Source of the DNA: Eudromia elegans
Lineage: Eukaryota > Chordata > Aves > Tinamiformes > Tinamidae
DNA: 64,000 nt
Reading direction: 5' to 3'
Assembly (NCBI GenBank): GCA_003342815.1
Contig: PTEX01000293.1
Span: 324,172 to 388,171 of the forward strand
The first letter of the stretch is position 1. The number at the start of each line of letters is the position of its first letter. A model generated the notes under the pieces. The model had not been told where the DNA came from. It made no database searches and was given only the letters and a program-made list of their open reading frames with translations. The translations under genes were made by a program, and so were the position numbers. Shown in pieces: positions 27,101 through 40,885 of this stretch.

Positions 27101-30100
27101 TAGTGCTGGTGCTGATGAGGGCTCTCACGTGCAGTGGGAGCTGTGTGCGCTCTCAGGGAATGTTTCACATGTACCTCGTGACAGCCAAGAGCTCCTGTGC
27201 CCTGAGTTGCATCACCAGGTGACAGAGTGGCTGTGAGCTGGCTGCTGCTTGAGAATGTGGAGGAAAAGGCTGGCAACTGGATTTGCTAATGTGGAGTGGA
27301 AATAGGGAGACTCTTGACTTGTTGCAGTGCAGCCTGCACCTGGGCAGGGAGCCTGTGTGTGATGCACCGCTGGCCTTGTGGTTCACTTCCATCCTTGCAT
27401 AAGGTCATCCCATCTTTATAGGTTTAATTTAAACTGTTTGTGATAATATCGAAGGAATATCATTTGGGCTCCTATGAAGTATCATGGAGCTCCATATGCA
27501 GTTTCCCTCCTGCACATTGCACGTGCCCTCCTGTACCTTGCTCTTCGTTCTAATCAAATGAACATATGACCCTTCTTCCTTTATGAGAGGAGGCTCAGAG
27601 GAGCTTTACATGCATATGAGAGGCCATGCTGGGAACTTCTATAGCTTATCTCTGAAAAATTTCTCCACGCCTCCACCCACCTGAATGTCCTGCCTGCTGT
27701 GGCAGGGAGGGTGCTGCTCTGTAGGACAGCAGAGAGTAGAGCTGCGCTGCATGCCCCAGCAGGGAGCTGGGCACGCTCAGGATAGATGAATGACCACTAA
27801 GTTAGAGCCTTGAGCAGCTGCAAGAGGCCAGAAAGCTCAAACAGCATGAGCAGAGCTTGGCAAGGAAAGTCAAGTCTCAAAACTGTCTGAAAAACTTGTT
27901 AGGGCTTAAGAAGCACAAGTGCAGGAGGAAGGAGAGCTCATCACCTTAGGTGGGATCTTGTTTTTGTGTGGCTGCCAGTGCATGCACACACCTGCAGGCA
28001 CCTTACTTGTCCTCCTTCCAGAGGCTTCAGACCCCTGCCTCCTGCATGGCTAACAAGTGTCACCTTTGGTAAAAGCCACCCTGTGTCACCCCTGTGTCAC
28101 CTGCTCAGCACAGCATGTGAGGCACCAAGGCAGGGACCTTGCAGTGCTTGACGTGGGTGTCAGTGTGACCGGTACCTTATATGGACAGACTTGTTCTGTT
28201 ATTTCATAAATGGATTTGAAAAAGGGCCAGTGAGTCCAGAGATTTGTATTTATTTCTGTTGGAGCATGAGAAGCATATGCATGGTTTTGTCTTAAATAAT
28301 ATTTTAAATATCCAATGATAAAGGAGTACTAACCTTTTTGAGTCTAATTTGATAAGAATCAATGTATTTACAATAAAAAGAAAATTTGATGTTTTTTCTT
28401 AAAGTAGCAAAGTAAGGAAGTTGTTTTCTAATGAAGCTCTTAATATGTGCCTCAGATTTCCTGGCTGCTATAACAGCTTTATTAGCTAGTAGATTAGACT
28501 GGAATGGTAAAAATGTAATAAAATGTCATCTAGGTAGATGATCCACTACTACAGGTATTGAAAAACAATTCTGAGTAGAAATGGTAGGCACCAAATAATG
28601 AAATGATGATGACAGATGATAGCTGAGTAGAGTGATCCTTCTGAGACTGTTCGGTAGGCTCAGTGCGATCTCGAGCCGGTGCTGCTGGGTCTGGAGAGCG
28701 GCAACGTGGAAGTTTTGAATGAGGCTGCTCAGGTTGCTGCCAGTTTTCCAGGGAGAAATCCTAGTGTCTCTTGCTGCTTCAAGCTCCATTATCTATCTGT
28801 ATAAGACAGGTACTTCCCATCCTGGCCGTCCTAGGTTTGTAATTTGTTTTGTTTTGAAGAACTGAAGTGCAACTTTTTTCTTCTCCTTTATGTTCAGGTT
28901 TTCAATAATTTAAATGGCCAGGGCATTGCAATTGGAAAGCAATGCTGTAAGTACTGAGTGCTTTCAGATCTGAGTCCTGCTGTCTCTGAAAGCAGGCAAC
29001 GTGATAGACACTGACTGATTTAAAAACAAAACAGAAAGCAGGGCAAGTGGAGGAAAATGTCCTCAGAACTGCTGGATTAATACACCATGTGGCCAGCAGA
29101 CCTTTACTTGGGTCTGGATGTACTTGTGTGAGGAGGAGCAACATGCTCCAAGTGGCCTCAAAGTGGGCAGAGTATGCTCTCTCCCAAAGAGGTATTTGCC
29201 CTGTGGATTTCAATTGGCTGCTAAGTCCTAATCCATTTGTCAGAAGCACCAATTTGCAACAATAATTGTTAGATATTTGCTATACAGGGCAATGCATGTG
29301 ATGAGATGGGAGGTGGAAGATGCCCTGGTGTCAGTGCACCTTTGACACTTGGGTGTTTCTGTTGAGGATTTTTTTGTTTGGGAGAAAGATGAGGTTTTCT
29401 AAAGCAGCTGTTGGGGGTCTCCTGCCTGTTCACAGAGTAGCAGGATGTCCTGGCAGAAGCTGCTTTGCTGAAACCACAGTGTGGAGGTGGCAGCAGGACG
29501 AGCTTGGAGGCGGCACACAGGGCACTTGACTCCCATCAGGCCAGCATAGTGGCTGCCCTTGTGGTATCACAGTGAATAACTCTCTACCTAAAGAGCTGGT
29601 TCAGTCTCAGCAGCACCTTGTCACCCATCAGAACAGGAACTAAGAAAGATGGGTCAGAGCAGAGGCAGTTTTACTGCCATAAATTAAACATGAAGGTGGT
29701 TTGGGGTTCATAGATGCTCTCCCACTCCATCTGTGAAAGATGAGAATGAGTTAGAGACATCACAGCAAGTAAAAGATGTGGTGGAATATATCCTGTCTGC
29801 TGAGCTTGGCGTTTGCACAGGAGTTTGCTCAGATTCTCCCACTGCCTCTCAATCTGAATTTAGTAGGTGTAAATACACAATCTCAAACTTAACAGTAAAT
29901 GTTGCGACCACTGAAAAGCCTTTCTTAGATGACAGAATAATAATTACTGATTTTCATGTGTTGTATTGATCTGAGTGTTGAGCTTGTTAGTATCTCTAAC
30001 ACATTGTAGTGTTAAAAATCATCAATACAGGTCTCATAAATGCCAATATGTAACAGCAGGTGCTGCTGTAATTTAGTGAATCATTATAGTTTTTATTTAG

Positions 30101-31879
30101 TAAATCAGTTGCCATCACTGTTAATGTTCAATTTGTGAGTTAGTGCATCACCCAGCAATATAAGAGGAATGAGACTGCAAACAAATTTCTAGTGTATGAT
30201 AAAAATACCTTGACTCCTGCTCTTCAATGCATCCCATATGTTAGCTGTTGATAACTGAGTTTGCTATAAATATAGCATTGTGCCCTGACCTTTAAAAGGA
30301 TGCCATGTGAAATGGAGAAATTCTACCATAATAAATACTTCCTGAAAGAAAAGGAGCGGAGTGAGCCATGAAAAAGGTACATTTCTCCTGACTCTGGTCC
30401 AAATGTCAAGTCTCTATTTAGGTATGTCTGGATGAGACTTCAAGAGCTCTCGGGCCGTTATGGTCTGGCAGGTGGGATTGCCAGCCCCATGGAGACACCT
30501 GACCTGGCACTTACCTACCTGGCTCAGGCAGCAGGCCCCTCATGGACACATTCCGAGGGTCTGGACTGATTTTGTAGCCTGTGCTGCTGTGGTGGGGTGA
30601 CTACTGCTGCCCCAGCTATGCTGCAGCAAACCCTGGTGCCTTTGCGTGATCTGCAGCCCTCTCCAAAGCTGTGGGCAGGTAATTCTGGGAGCCCAAGTCT
30701 CATCTGTCCCATTGGTCGTGTGCATCCCCTGCCTTATTGCATGATGTAGATTATTGCATGACCTCTGCACTGCTAGTGAGCACACGTGGCAGTGCTGGTG
30801 CTGTGTCCTGGAGGTACTCGGGAAGGAGCAGAAAGACCTCATCAGGCCAGAGGACTCGTGCAAAAGGGCTCATGTTCTCCCATACTCGGTTTGGTGATAG
30901 TTGCCCTGACGGCTGTATTTCAGATGGGCCAGGGAAATTGTAAAGCCTTTGACAAGATGCGGTTTTTTTCTTGAAGAATTTAAGATGTTTTTGACCAACT
31001 CTGGGTAATAAGGGTCTTGGTATCGCCAGTGTCAGTGGACTTAAATTAGTAAAAGTCACAAATCATGAAAGTGAAAAGATGCAGATTTGTCCAAAGGCTT
31101 TTGAAAAGCAGTCTCCAGTGATGGTGGTTTTCTTGGGAAACAGAGCATTGCTTTCTTCTGTGGTTAAACATTCAGTATGTTCTGTGAAGCTTATGGTTAT
31201 GGAAAGGTTAGAGATTTAAGGCACTCAAGGTGGATGGGAAAACCCCCCAAAGAAGTTTTTTCTGTGTAGTCCAGAAGTCATAATTATAGACATCTGACCT
31301 GCATAAAAAGCATAGCCTCTGCTTGTGTGGGGGATGAGAAAGGGGCAATGTGTCCTCTAAAACAGTGAGCAGCCATGGTGGTTGCTGGGCACTAACCTGT
31401 CCTTGCTGTTGTGCCTGCCCACCGTGGCACTGAGCAGGGGTGCTCGGCACAGGGCTCCCACTGTTTCCTTTGGGATTGTGTGTTTCATCTCCCTAAAGTA
31501 TTATAGTTCTTAAAATGTAGCTCCATAAGGCTCAGGGCAATTCAGGCACCCGTGTTTCCCCTCTGCCCTGTCCTTTCCTCCTCCTGCCATCCCCGTCATC
31601 TTGGCAACGTTTCCTTGGCCTGTCGGTGGCTGAACTTTCTCTCACGGTAAAATTGTTATAGCTCAGTGTGCTTTATCCACAGAAGCCAGGAAGAAGCATC
31701 ACATATCATGACTAAGTGACATTTAGCACATTGAGTATAATCAGTCTCAACTCCTTTTGAGCAGACCCTGGTAGATTTAAGAAGTCAACACAGTAGGAAG
31801 TGTCTTACCCACAACAATCTGCCTCCTCAGAAAGCGTGTGGCGGGTTTTATTTAATCTAGATCTCCTTTAAAGTGCTGG

Positions 31880-32225
31880 CATCAGTAAATGGGATGCGAG
31901 CTCGCATTCCTGGTTCTGGAAAGCTACTTATTGGTTCTGCTCTGCAGCACTGCAGATGTGTGGAGCCGACACCGCAGGGTAGTGCTCTCGGGGGCAGCTC
32001 ACGCATCCCCAAGGCAGTGCAGTCCCAGGGGCTGCGCCTTGGCGAGGCCCTTAGCGCTTCCTCGCACAGCCGGGAGGCGCGATCGATGCCTGGCGCTGCT
32101 GCTGGTGTCATCTGCGCGGGATGCAGGCGGCTCCTGCAGCAGGTGCTCATTAGGAAAGCGCAAGCGTTCCCCGCTCAGAGCGGCAGGCAGGCAGCGGTCT
32201 GTGCTCCGCATAATTCCCAGTGCTT
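31880..32225. promoter_or_regulatory. CpG island, candidate alternative promoter
   Basis: By hand count there are about twenty CpGs in 31981-32220, with high GC and an observed/expected ratio that looks well above the vertebrate background. Flanking DNA is CpG-poor. Open frames run through it on both strands (31873-32325 plus, 31889-32266 plus, 31857-32150 minus), which is typical of stop-codon-poor GC-rich DNA and not evidence of a gene. Islands like this inside large introns often mark alternative promoters or developmental enhancers. No TATA box or clear first exon with a GT donor could be singled out. Confidence 0.5.
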
Positions 32226-35200
32226 ACCATGGTCCAGGGGAGCAAATGAGATTGCAGAATCAGTGAAACGGCCTTCTGTAAATTCACCCGGGAGACTTGG
32301 CTATCAGCTAACGCCAGCTGTATGATCAAGCAGGGTTTATGATTTATCAGCCCCATAACACTTACATGTATGTGCCCGTTTGTACAAGTAAAATCTATGG
32401 CAGAAAATGAAATGAAGCTTTTTTCCAAAGGTACAGCGTGAGTAAATACAAGATTATGGATGAGGATGGATTAGGAGGGGTCTGAGAGGTGGCTTAGAGG
32501 AGGAAGGGAAGATAATGGGATCAGAATCTTAGTGCGTATCAACTTTCATAGCAGTCTTATCTCCAAACGTGTCAGGCTGCCTTCTCTTCTGAGTTATACT
32601 GGTTTCAGACAACAGAGATTTGTTTCTGAGCTTTTTTTTACAATGGCAAATCATTGTTAGAGGATGAGAACAATTAAGGAAGTGGAGAAGAGAGATTTTC
32701 AAGCTAAGAGTTGCGAAGGGCACCAGGAAGATGTTTCCTTATAACAGGCAAGAAATGCAAGCAAAGGTTCACTACTGGCAGCAGTGAGAGAGCAAAATAT
32801 ACAAAAGGCAGAAACAAATAATGAGACAGAAAAAGAAGTATTCCCTTCATAGGCATTATTAGCCCTTAGTGTGTACATGACAGGATACCTTATAAAATGA
32901 ACAGCAACATCTTTTCTCAGGACTTGCAAGTTGCTTTTGTGACAGTTCTTTTGGTGCTAGGGCTGGGCATATCTCTGTGGGTCTGTGCTTAGTGTTATAC
33001 TAAAGAAATCGAGGCTTCACAAGTCAAACATGAGCTCTGCTTTCTCTGGGCTCTCCTTCAAGTAGCTGCCATTTTTCTAGTCTTGTCTGAAGTCCAGGTG
33101 AAGCAGTTTAGAAGTGTGATCAGAATGATAACAGTATTTAAATTCATTTTTGACTCGTACAGGATTTCACAAGTCACTCTGAAACCCTTCTATGGAGCAT
33201 GTGTGAGGACCAAAATCCCTGTTTCAGAAAGCCACAGAGTTCAGAAGCAGAAGATACCATTTAAACACTTATCGGCTGCTTTGAAGAATCCTAGGCAAGA
33301 ATTCATGCAGCTGTTCTCTACCTCTCAGTTTTGACTGAAACAGGTCTTGCAGGTTAGGCTCTGCTTGATATAGAGGCATGGAGGAGCTAGGAATATACCA
33401 CTTCCCTGGAGAGCCTGTCCTGAGGCTTGTTGGTGTTTGTGCTGGATGCTTGCACCTAGGTTTTTATTTGAATTCTTCCATTTTCAGTCTCCCAACATAA
33501 GTAACAAGGTTTCCTGCTAGATGAGGAGTCCTCTATTATCCCTAGTTTCTCCCAAGTAAGATACCACCCCACTTGAATCAGGTTAGGTGACGAGCTTCTT
33601 TTCATAGGCAAAATGTAAGAGTAGCTTTGCATTTTCCCTGGCTCTTTCTAGAACTTCTCCAATTTATTTAACTCCTCAGTAGAAGAGGCCAACAGCATTG
33701 AATGTGCTGCTACTCAGGTAGGTAAAATGAATGCTGCCCTCCCTATTCCCATTTCCATGTTTCGGGCTGGCTGTAGCTTTGCCACCACGGAGTTGGACTT
33801 GCAGCTTGGGCTGGCCTGGTGGTCCAGGGGCTGCTAACCCTTGTGAGAGCCCCTGCTCTCTGGGACCCAGCCTCAGGGGCTGTTGTGGCCTTTCTTCATG
33901 TGCAGCTTTGCCTTTGGAACCATTAAAATGTTTTCTGTGGGTGATTGGGCTGATCTGCATTTTTCAGTATTTGCCTTCTCCATTTTACCTGCATACCTAC
34001 AAATGTTAGTAGCAGTAGTACTGTATTTGCCTCTGATTCATAGTGGAAAGTGGAAAATACATTCCCTGAGGAATTAGGACCAATTCCTCAGAGAACCCCC
34101 ATTAGAAAGATCTTATAATGATTCTGCCTTTGGCAAGTTAACATTTTATTGCTTTCAGTTGACTAGTAATTAACCTTTTTCCTTTCCCCCCACCCTCCTG
34201 AGAATTATGCAGGAAAAAATCAACCTCTATATCAATATTTAAGTGCATTCCAGCAATGGAATGATCATTACCAGTTCAAACTTGCCTGCCTTCTGTGGAG
34301 CAAAACCAGGGGTTGCCCTTTGTGTTTGCTTGCTTTTTTGACAAGACCTATTTTCCATAGACCTGTATTAGCTGACATTAATTGTGCTCGTAGACTTTAA
34401 AGCTTTATCAGATGTATTCCATAAAATCTTGTAGGCTGTTTGCAGTGTGAGAGTAACATTTGTCCTCATGAAAATGATCTAAATCAGTATGTAAGAGCTG
34501 ACACCATGATGTGCTGGCAAAAAGGGAATGCTATTTTAGATTATTGTCAAAGTCTTTATTCTTGCATGAAAACATGAATAGCTCATTGTATCCATCTTTA
34601 GCATAGAAAAGGAGAGATCCCTTGCTGAAGCTCGGTATGGACTTCCTCACTTTCTCTAATTTCCTACTACTTTAAAGGCTATAACTATATTGCTTCATCT
34701 CTGAACTGTATAAAAGTGGAAACAAACCCAAGAGCCATGAAAAAAATCTGAGGTATACCTGGAGCAATTAAAGTGTGCAAAATATGTTTGAAAATATTTA
34801 CAATTCCACTGAGAGGTTTGTGCTTAGCTGCTCCTCCCTCTGCATCCTCCCCTTGCTCAGCATGTAGGGCAGAGCCAGCTGAGGTGTGTAAATCTGCCCC
34901 TCTTTGAAGATTTTCTTCGGGCTCCTTAATCGAGAGCCTGATGCTTCTGGAACCAGGCAAACACAGAGCGTTCTGAAATCAGGGCAGGGCCTGTCTGGGT
35001 CCATTGCCCTGTCAGACTGAGCAGTATGTGAAGATGCCAGCCCTTGTCTGGGTTCCCTTGCTGTCTCGGCGCCCTTGCCGTGGTGATGGGCAGAGCCTGC
35101 GTGGGGCTCGCTGCTGTAGCTCAACGTGGGCGCAGTTGCCTTTGCTGCATTTGTTAGGGATGTGGGTTTCCCTGTTCTATATTAAGTAACAGCATAAAAT

Positions 35201-38200
35201 TGCAAGCAGTGCTTTCAACATATCTTAAGGGACCTTCTGAATACAGTCTCTGAAATGCATTTTCCTTTATTTGCTAATCAATATGTATTTCTTTGGCTCA
35301 CCATTTGCACTGCTAGCTCTAAGTGGTCAGGAATCAGTAACCTTTGGCTCATGCCACATGGCTCAGCTCTGCCCAAGTAGCTAAAAACAAGAACCCGATG
35401 AATGTGATTGCAGTGGTAGTAACACAAGAAATCATGTTTAGAGATTTTACTGCCTATTGTAAAACTTGGCTGTCATGACATAAGCCATAAAAGCTGTTGT
35501 TTGTTTAGGAAAGCTTAAGTTCAGGAGGTTGCAGGAGGAGGACCTAGATGTGACTGCACAACCCCAGAGCCTGTTTGTTGCACATGGGTAACAGGATAGG
35601 TCACCTGAGCAAACCAGGTGGCTTTATACCCACTTATTTCTAATATTAAACAAAGAGAGGATGGTGTTTGCAAACCAGACAGAAATTCTTTATGGAAAGT
35701 CAGTATAAATAACAATGCTACTTGCTTCTAGACTAATTTGACAGAGAAAGATGCAAAAAGGTGGGGGGAAAGGAGCAATGAATATTTGATCTTTTAATAA
35801 ATATTTGTCAGTTATGCTGGCAAAGCAGCTGGTGACTTTTCAGGGAGGAGTTTACTGCTTGGTGGAGAAAAATAGGCTCAGCTCTGAAACACTGCAAAGG
35901 AAAAACGTACAACATCTGCAATGGAGCCACGTCCAGCGGTAAAATCTGATCTTCACTCTAGCATGATGAACAAGCACTTTGTTTTTTGGGGTGTGTGTAT
36001 GTAATTATTTGTGCAGTTCTCTTGAAAAGCCTCGCTTGTGTTTCCGAAGGGGTTATGATGCAATTGTCCACAGAACGGTGGAAATGACCTCTGCACCAGT
36101 TTTTAAACCCTGGCACAGCAGTGAGTAACCTGCTAATAAGGTGTATTTCACATCTCATTGCTGACCCTAATAAAGATTTTATACTCTCTAATTCCCTTCT
36201 AAATATTAATGGACAGTATTCTCTATTTCATTTGTTTCACATTTTTCTCTGTGTAATTCAGCTGCTTCTCTTTATCCTATGGTGATTGTAATCTAAGCCA
36301 AATCTAGTTGTTTTAATGATCAGTTTTTATTAGTCCTCCAGGCAAACTGCACTGTAGAGATGTCATTTGAGCCCAATATTATTATGCCTCTACAGAAATG
36401 ATTAATTCAACATTTTTGCATGTTGCAAGAACCAAAAACATAATAAATCTGTAGGTGTTTATTATACTAAGTGATGTATATAACCTACTAGTCATTTGTT
36501 TGCTTTAGTTGTACAGTAGTTGCCAGGACTTCTTAATCCTTGTGGTCCTGATCCAGTGGCTACTAAAGCTGATATATAAGTTGCTATGGTAGTTTCATAG
36601 CTGATTGGTCTCAGCTGCTCTCATATGAAGCTCATGATAATAAAGAATATGAAGATAAAAACAGAATTTCCACTGACTTGAATGAGGTCAAGATTTCAGC
36701 AGATAAGTTTGGATTTTCATAATGGCACTCTGGTAGGCTTTTTAATAAGTAAAAATACAAGGCCTAATATGTGAGTGCTGTTGCATACATTGGGAGCTGC
36801 GTGTTTCTTGAATCACAGCTGTGAAGCTGTGGGCAAAACCACTTGGCCACCACTTGTTTTCACTTCTATTATTGCAAAACATGGGAGCTATGGTTGTGGA
36901 TCATGGTGTTAACAAAAAGGGAGTGAAAAACTGGTCCCTGCCCCAAAAAGCAGCTCTGCCTGGCTGTTGTAACTAGGTTCCCAGCAAGTGATGTTAGCAG
37001 AAGGAGTCACAGTGTGAAGACTCGTACGTTGTAGCAGTGGGCTTGGCGGTACCCAGCTCCTTGCTTACAAGGAGATAGGGGGCACAGCTCTGCCCTGAGC
37101 AAGAGGCAGGTCTCCTAAGCCAGAAGCTTTGTTCTGAAGGACTTATTTCTGCATACAGGCTGGTCATTTGGTTAAGTTCAGTGGATAGTTTTAATTATGT
37201 AGCATCTCACTTAAATAGCAGTATTCCCTGAGTCAGAGAAATGGTTTAAGGGAGCTGATGGAGGACTTGGTCACCATCTTTCAGTGAACACAGTGTAATG
37301 ATTGGGGCCAGGAGCAAGAATGCTTGCCAGGCAAAAGAGCAGGAGTGTTGATCATGTTTTGGTCCTCTCATCCTCTCAAGGAGGACAAACAAAACAGTTT
37401 AATTGGTTTGCAGTTCCAAGCTCTTTCACAAACACCAGACGGTGGAGACACTTCAGTGCTTCTCAAAGGTCCCAAGGCTGGTTGCCAACAGAGATGCTTT
37501 GAGGATGGTGCTGCCTGGGTGTTAGGCTGCCCGGGAAGCAGGACAGCTTGTTTACTGGCACTAGCAGGCAGCCTGGCTAGCTGGCAGCTGCTCCTCTCCC
37601 TACCTGATGGGTTTCTGCAGAGGCTTTCAGTGCAATCTCTGCTGCCTTGAGCTGGCTTGCTCTTGCTAGCAAGAAGAAAGCTTTTATTCAGTGTTCTTTT
37701 GGCAAGGCTCTTCCCTGCTTGCTGCTGGCAACTGTCCCAGGTTTTGGCTTGTCCCAGGTGAATGAGCCTCCCTAAGGAGCTCATGGGTTTTTAGAGCCAT
37801 AGCTGGTCTTTAAGGTTTACTCACAAGGGGGCATGGTGAGCAGGTACACGCTTTGCTGGCTCACCTGGTGGTCTGTGATGGAGTGTAGGTTGGTGAGGAG
37901 AAGAGTAGGGATGAGGAGAAGCCCAGAGCAGTCCTGGGTTACATCTTGTGCTTGCAGCTTGCTCACAGTCCAGAGGAGATGTGTAAGACACCTCAGCATT
38001 CAGCCAGCAGAAGGGGACAAATGATGAATCTGGGAACTATCGTCTTGCTGGGAGCCTCCAAGAGAGGTACAAGGGAATCATAAGATGTCCCTGTGGGTTG
38101 GCCCATTGGGGAGCAAGTACTTTGCATATCACCTCAGCTTCACTGTTTAACCAACAGGACAGTGGCGGGTAAAGGCAGAGATGTCTTTGTGAGAAGTGCC

Positions 38201-40369
38201 AGGAACTCTTCCGTAAGCTTGAAAGGGTGCTGGGAAGATCTGAACTTAAGGCCTCCTGAGGGGACAGCTAAAGAAGAACAGCAGAAAGAAGTGAGAGGAG
38301 CTAGAAACCGTGAGGGCTGCAGCAGGAACAAAGCAGGACTGTCACCCAGGGCTGGACAAGCAGAGCTGCAGACCTGCTGTTTGGTGGGATGCACAAAGGA
38401 GGGTGCAGGGAAGCTCAGCATGGGAGTGGACACGTGGAAGTGCAGCACTTACACCTGTAAATTTATGCAAGTTAAAAGCTTGTTGGGATGGAGTTGTATT
38501 AGAAATTTGAAGGGATTTTGAGGAGGTGACATGAGTTAGAAGCATCGTGTGTGACAAGTTTTTGGTTGACTTGGTTGACTTTGGTTGAATGTGGAAAGGC
38601 AGAGGAATGAAAAATCAGAAGGCTGATCAAAATTTATCTGATTTCCTCTTTTAACTTTGGAAGCTGTCCTGGATTTCACTTTGCAGTAGAGTATATATTT
38701 TAAAGAAACATCTGTTGGTAATTTTGAAGGGTCCAGCAGTTCTTCCAGCAGTCCTTACCTTTGCCATTAAAAGTGTTGGTTTTACCAGCCTGAATTCATC
38801 TCATTCCATTTGCCACCTATGGGCTATTTTACTGCACTAGGATAAAAAGCTTTCTCAGATTCCTTTCCCCGGGTAAGTGCTCACGTAGTGATCAGACACC
38901 ACCTTACCCTTCTCTTCGACAAGCTAAATAAATTGAATTTCTTGAGACTGTACCTGTAAGATGTGTTTTCCTATCCTTTAATCAATCTCGTGGCTTACAG
39001 CCACATCCAATTCATCGAGCTCTGCCTTGATGTGCAAACACTAGTGCTGAACATTGGTCTGTCTTGCTGGCAGGTAGGGCTAAAAGTAGCCATAACATAA
39101 TGTATTTAATTTTCCCTACTACATGACCAGAGTGTTTTAGTCCTAGCAACCATAAAGTACCAGTGAAGGTTGATACAGAGGTGGTGATCTGCTGGGATCC
39201 TCATATGGTCACTACCTGGGGCAGCCTGCGGCCCTTTCTCCTGCACGTGATGTCCCTTGCTCTATTTGGCCCCCATCAGGCTTGTTGGATAAGCCAACAC
39301 AGTGTTTTTCTCCCATGTTTACTCTTGACTATTTATCACATAAATGATTCATCAAACAACCTTGGTTTAGTACTAATCAGGGACTGAATGCAGACAATTA
39401 ACAAACAGAGGAAGTCTAGGATTACTGAGCGCTCCTGTGCGTGTGTGTCTCCTGATATGTTGGCAGAGATGGTTTTATAGCATTAAAAGACTTTTACTCA
39501 AAGGAGGAAGGTTTTGCTCTGTCAGCAGTTTCTAAAGACTCATTTTCTTTCTTGTGATGTTTTGTGGTTGTCCAGAAAAGGCCAAGCACAGTAATACCCA
39601 GAGCTGCCTGAATCATCTGTTATCAATGCCACGTGTGCCATGGGAATGGCCGGTCATCTCCTCAAAAATTCTCCCCCCATATTCTTGGCTGTGGGGTAAG
39701 GAAGGGAGAGGTTGGATGTGTGCGTTTGGGGGCTTTTTTGCTGCTTTGTTTTCCTTTGTGGGAAGGTGCTGTGGGTGAGGAGGAGGGGGTTGGGTAAGGA
39801 GGGTCTAGGTTAAAAGGTAATTATTTTTGTAACAGATTTAAAACCTGAAACACATTGAACTGATTTCTAATACAAACAGGATCAGCATTAGCTTTTAAAG
39901 GATTGCTATTATCGTTTCAGGACTGCAATGTGATTTAAACTGTAATAGATATTGATTTCTATATTAGTGTTCTTGCTCCTTGTATTGCGTTTCTGCTGCC
40001 ATCTGCTAAAACAGGAATGGCATTTTTCACTTTATTGACTGGACAGTGAGCTAGAATACTGTATTCCTGCGCTCTTGGGATCACTTTGCTGACCGTAAGC
40101 TTATCGGGGAGGAAAGCAAGGTGGGGACAGTGCGGGTACTAGGAGACTTGTGTTAAAGTAGCAGGTACTGCTTATGAAAGGGTCGTAGGAAAAGAACCGT
40201 AGGGGTTTCGGAGACTCCAGCAGAAAGAAGAGTAGCTCTGGCGTGTCCATAGGGCACTGCTAAATTGAGCTACAACCACTTGCTTTATTACTTCATTGCA
40301 GACACGGTACCAAATTGGAGTCTTCTGAAACGAAGTTGCCTCTCAATTATGAATTTTCCCAGAAAACTG
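32226..40369. other. Non-coding DNA, no gene recognised
   Basis: Interval between the CpG island and the homeodomain-site cluster. The open frame at 38093-38521 is one of the longest in the window, but it lies in AG-rich DNA with no domain I can name and is opposed by minus-strand frames. 36160-36480 is AT-rich and complex and could hold conserved non-coding sequence. Confidence 0.55.
38562..38588. repeat. TTGGTTGAC short tandem repeat
   Basis: Two perfect head-to-tail copies of TTGGTTGAC are followed by a third, slightly offset partial copy. Confidence 0.85.
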
Positions 40370-40450
40370 ATTTAGCTTAATGATAGAGAATGGTAATGAG
40401 CACTACTTAATTAGCATAAATTACATTTAATGGGAAGGAATTTAGCTAGT
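40370..40450. promoter_or_regulatory. Homeodomain-type site cluster, candidate enhancer
   Basis: Within 80 bases there are several TAAT-core words: TAATGA at 40394-40399, TAATTAG at 40408-40414, TAAATTA near 40417-40423 and TTAATGG near 40428-40434. Such density resembles conserved non-coding enhancers of developmental genes. AT-rich background could produce some of these by chance, so conservation would have to decide. Confidence 0.3.
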
Positions 40451-40872
40451 GCCAAGTAGTTGAGGTGTTTAATAGAAATGAAATTCTGAGTTGATCTTAA
40501 AGTATGGAAGGTACCAAATAAAATTTAAGGCCTCTGCTGTCTGGACAGTCAAGTGGTCTCTGTCACATGTGCAGCCTGAATTTGGTGGCTGTAACTCAGG
40601 GAAGTCTGGCCCGAGATGGAGGCACCAGGTTGTTCAAGTTCAGGGAACCAGCCTGTGTCAGGATTCCTTTTTTTCCTCTTTTTTCTGAGGGAGTGTAGGA
40701 GAAGGAATTTATCCCAAATATTATCAGGGAACTGGAGAAACTATTTCCAAGAACTGGAGAGATTAGTTTCAGCAAAAGTATAGTGTTCTGAAACTATGAA
40801 AGTATTGGAATAATGCATAGACAAAGCAAATGAACTTAAATAACATGTAACCTATACAAGAAATAGGTAGTG

Positions 40873-40885
40873 TATATATATATAT
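40873..40885. repeat. (TA)6 microsatellite
   Basis: Perfect alternating TA dinucleotides in AT-rich DNA. Confidence 0.9.

Larger units (their letters stand above)
11811..31879. other. Non-coding DNA, no gene recognised
   Basis: Mixed composition. GC-richer islets near 13700-14050, 22040-22480, 23350-23620, 23930-24080 and 27650-27800 carry overlapping chance open frames. AT-rich stretches lie at 20100-20720, 24400-24660 and 28230-28440. A block at about 26080-26200 (AACAATTAATTCATAAAG, then GTGATTAATGTTAACTG) has enhancer-like words. No exon could be supported. Confidence 0.55.

Noticed and set aside
29733..29969. 78-codon plus frame with a protein-like composition (MKDENELETSQQVKDVV...)
   Set aside because: No known family, no splice signals framing it, and it lies in AT-rich non-coding DNA. 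Insufficient support for a gene.
31873..32325. 150-codon plus-strand frame through the CpG island
   Set aside because: Explained by CpG-island composition. Equivalent frames exist in another plus frame and on the minus strand.
38093..38521. 142-codon plus frame in AG-rich DNA, considered as a transposon ORF fragment
   Set aside because: No reverse transcriptase, endonuclease or gag-like motif could be recognised, and minus-strand frames overlap it.
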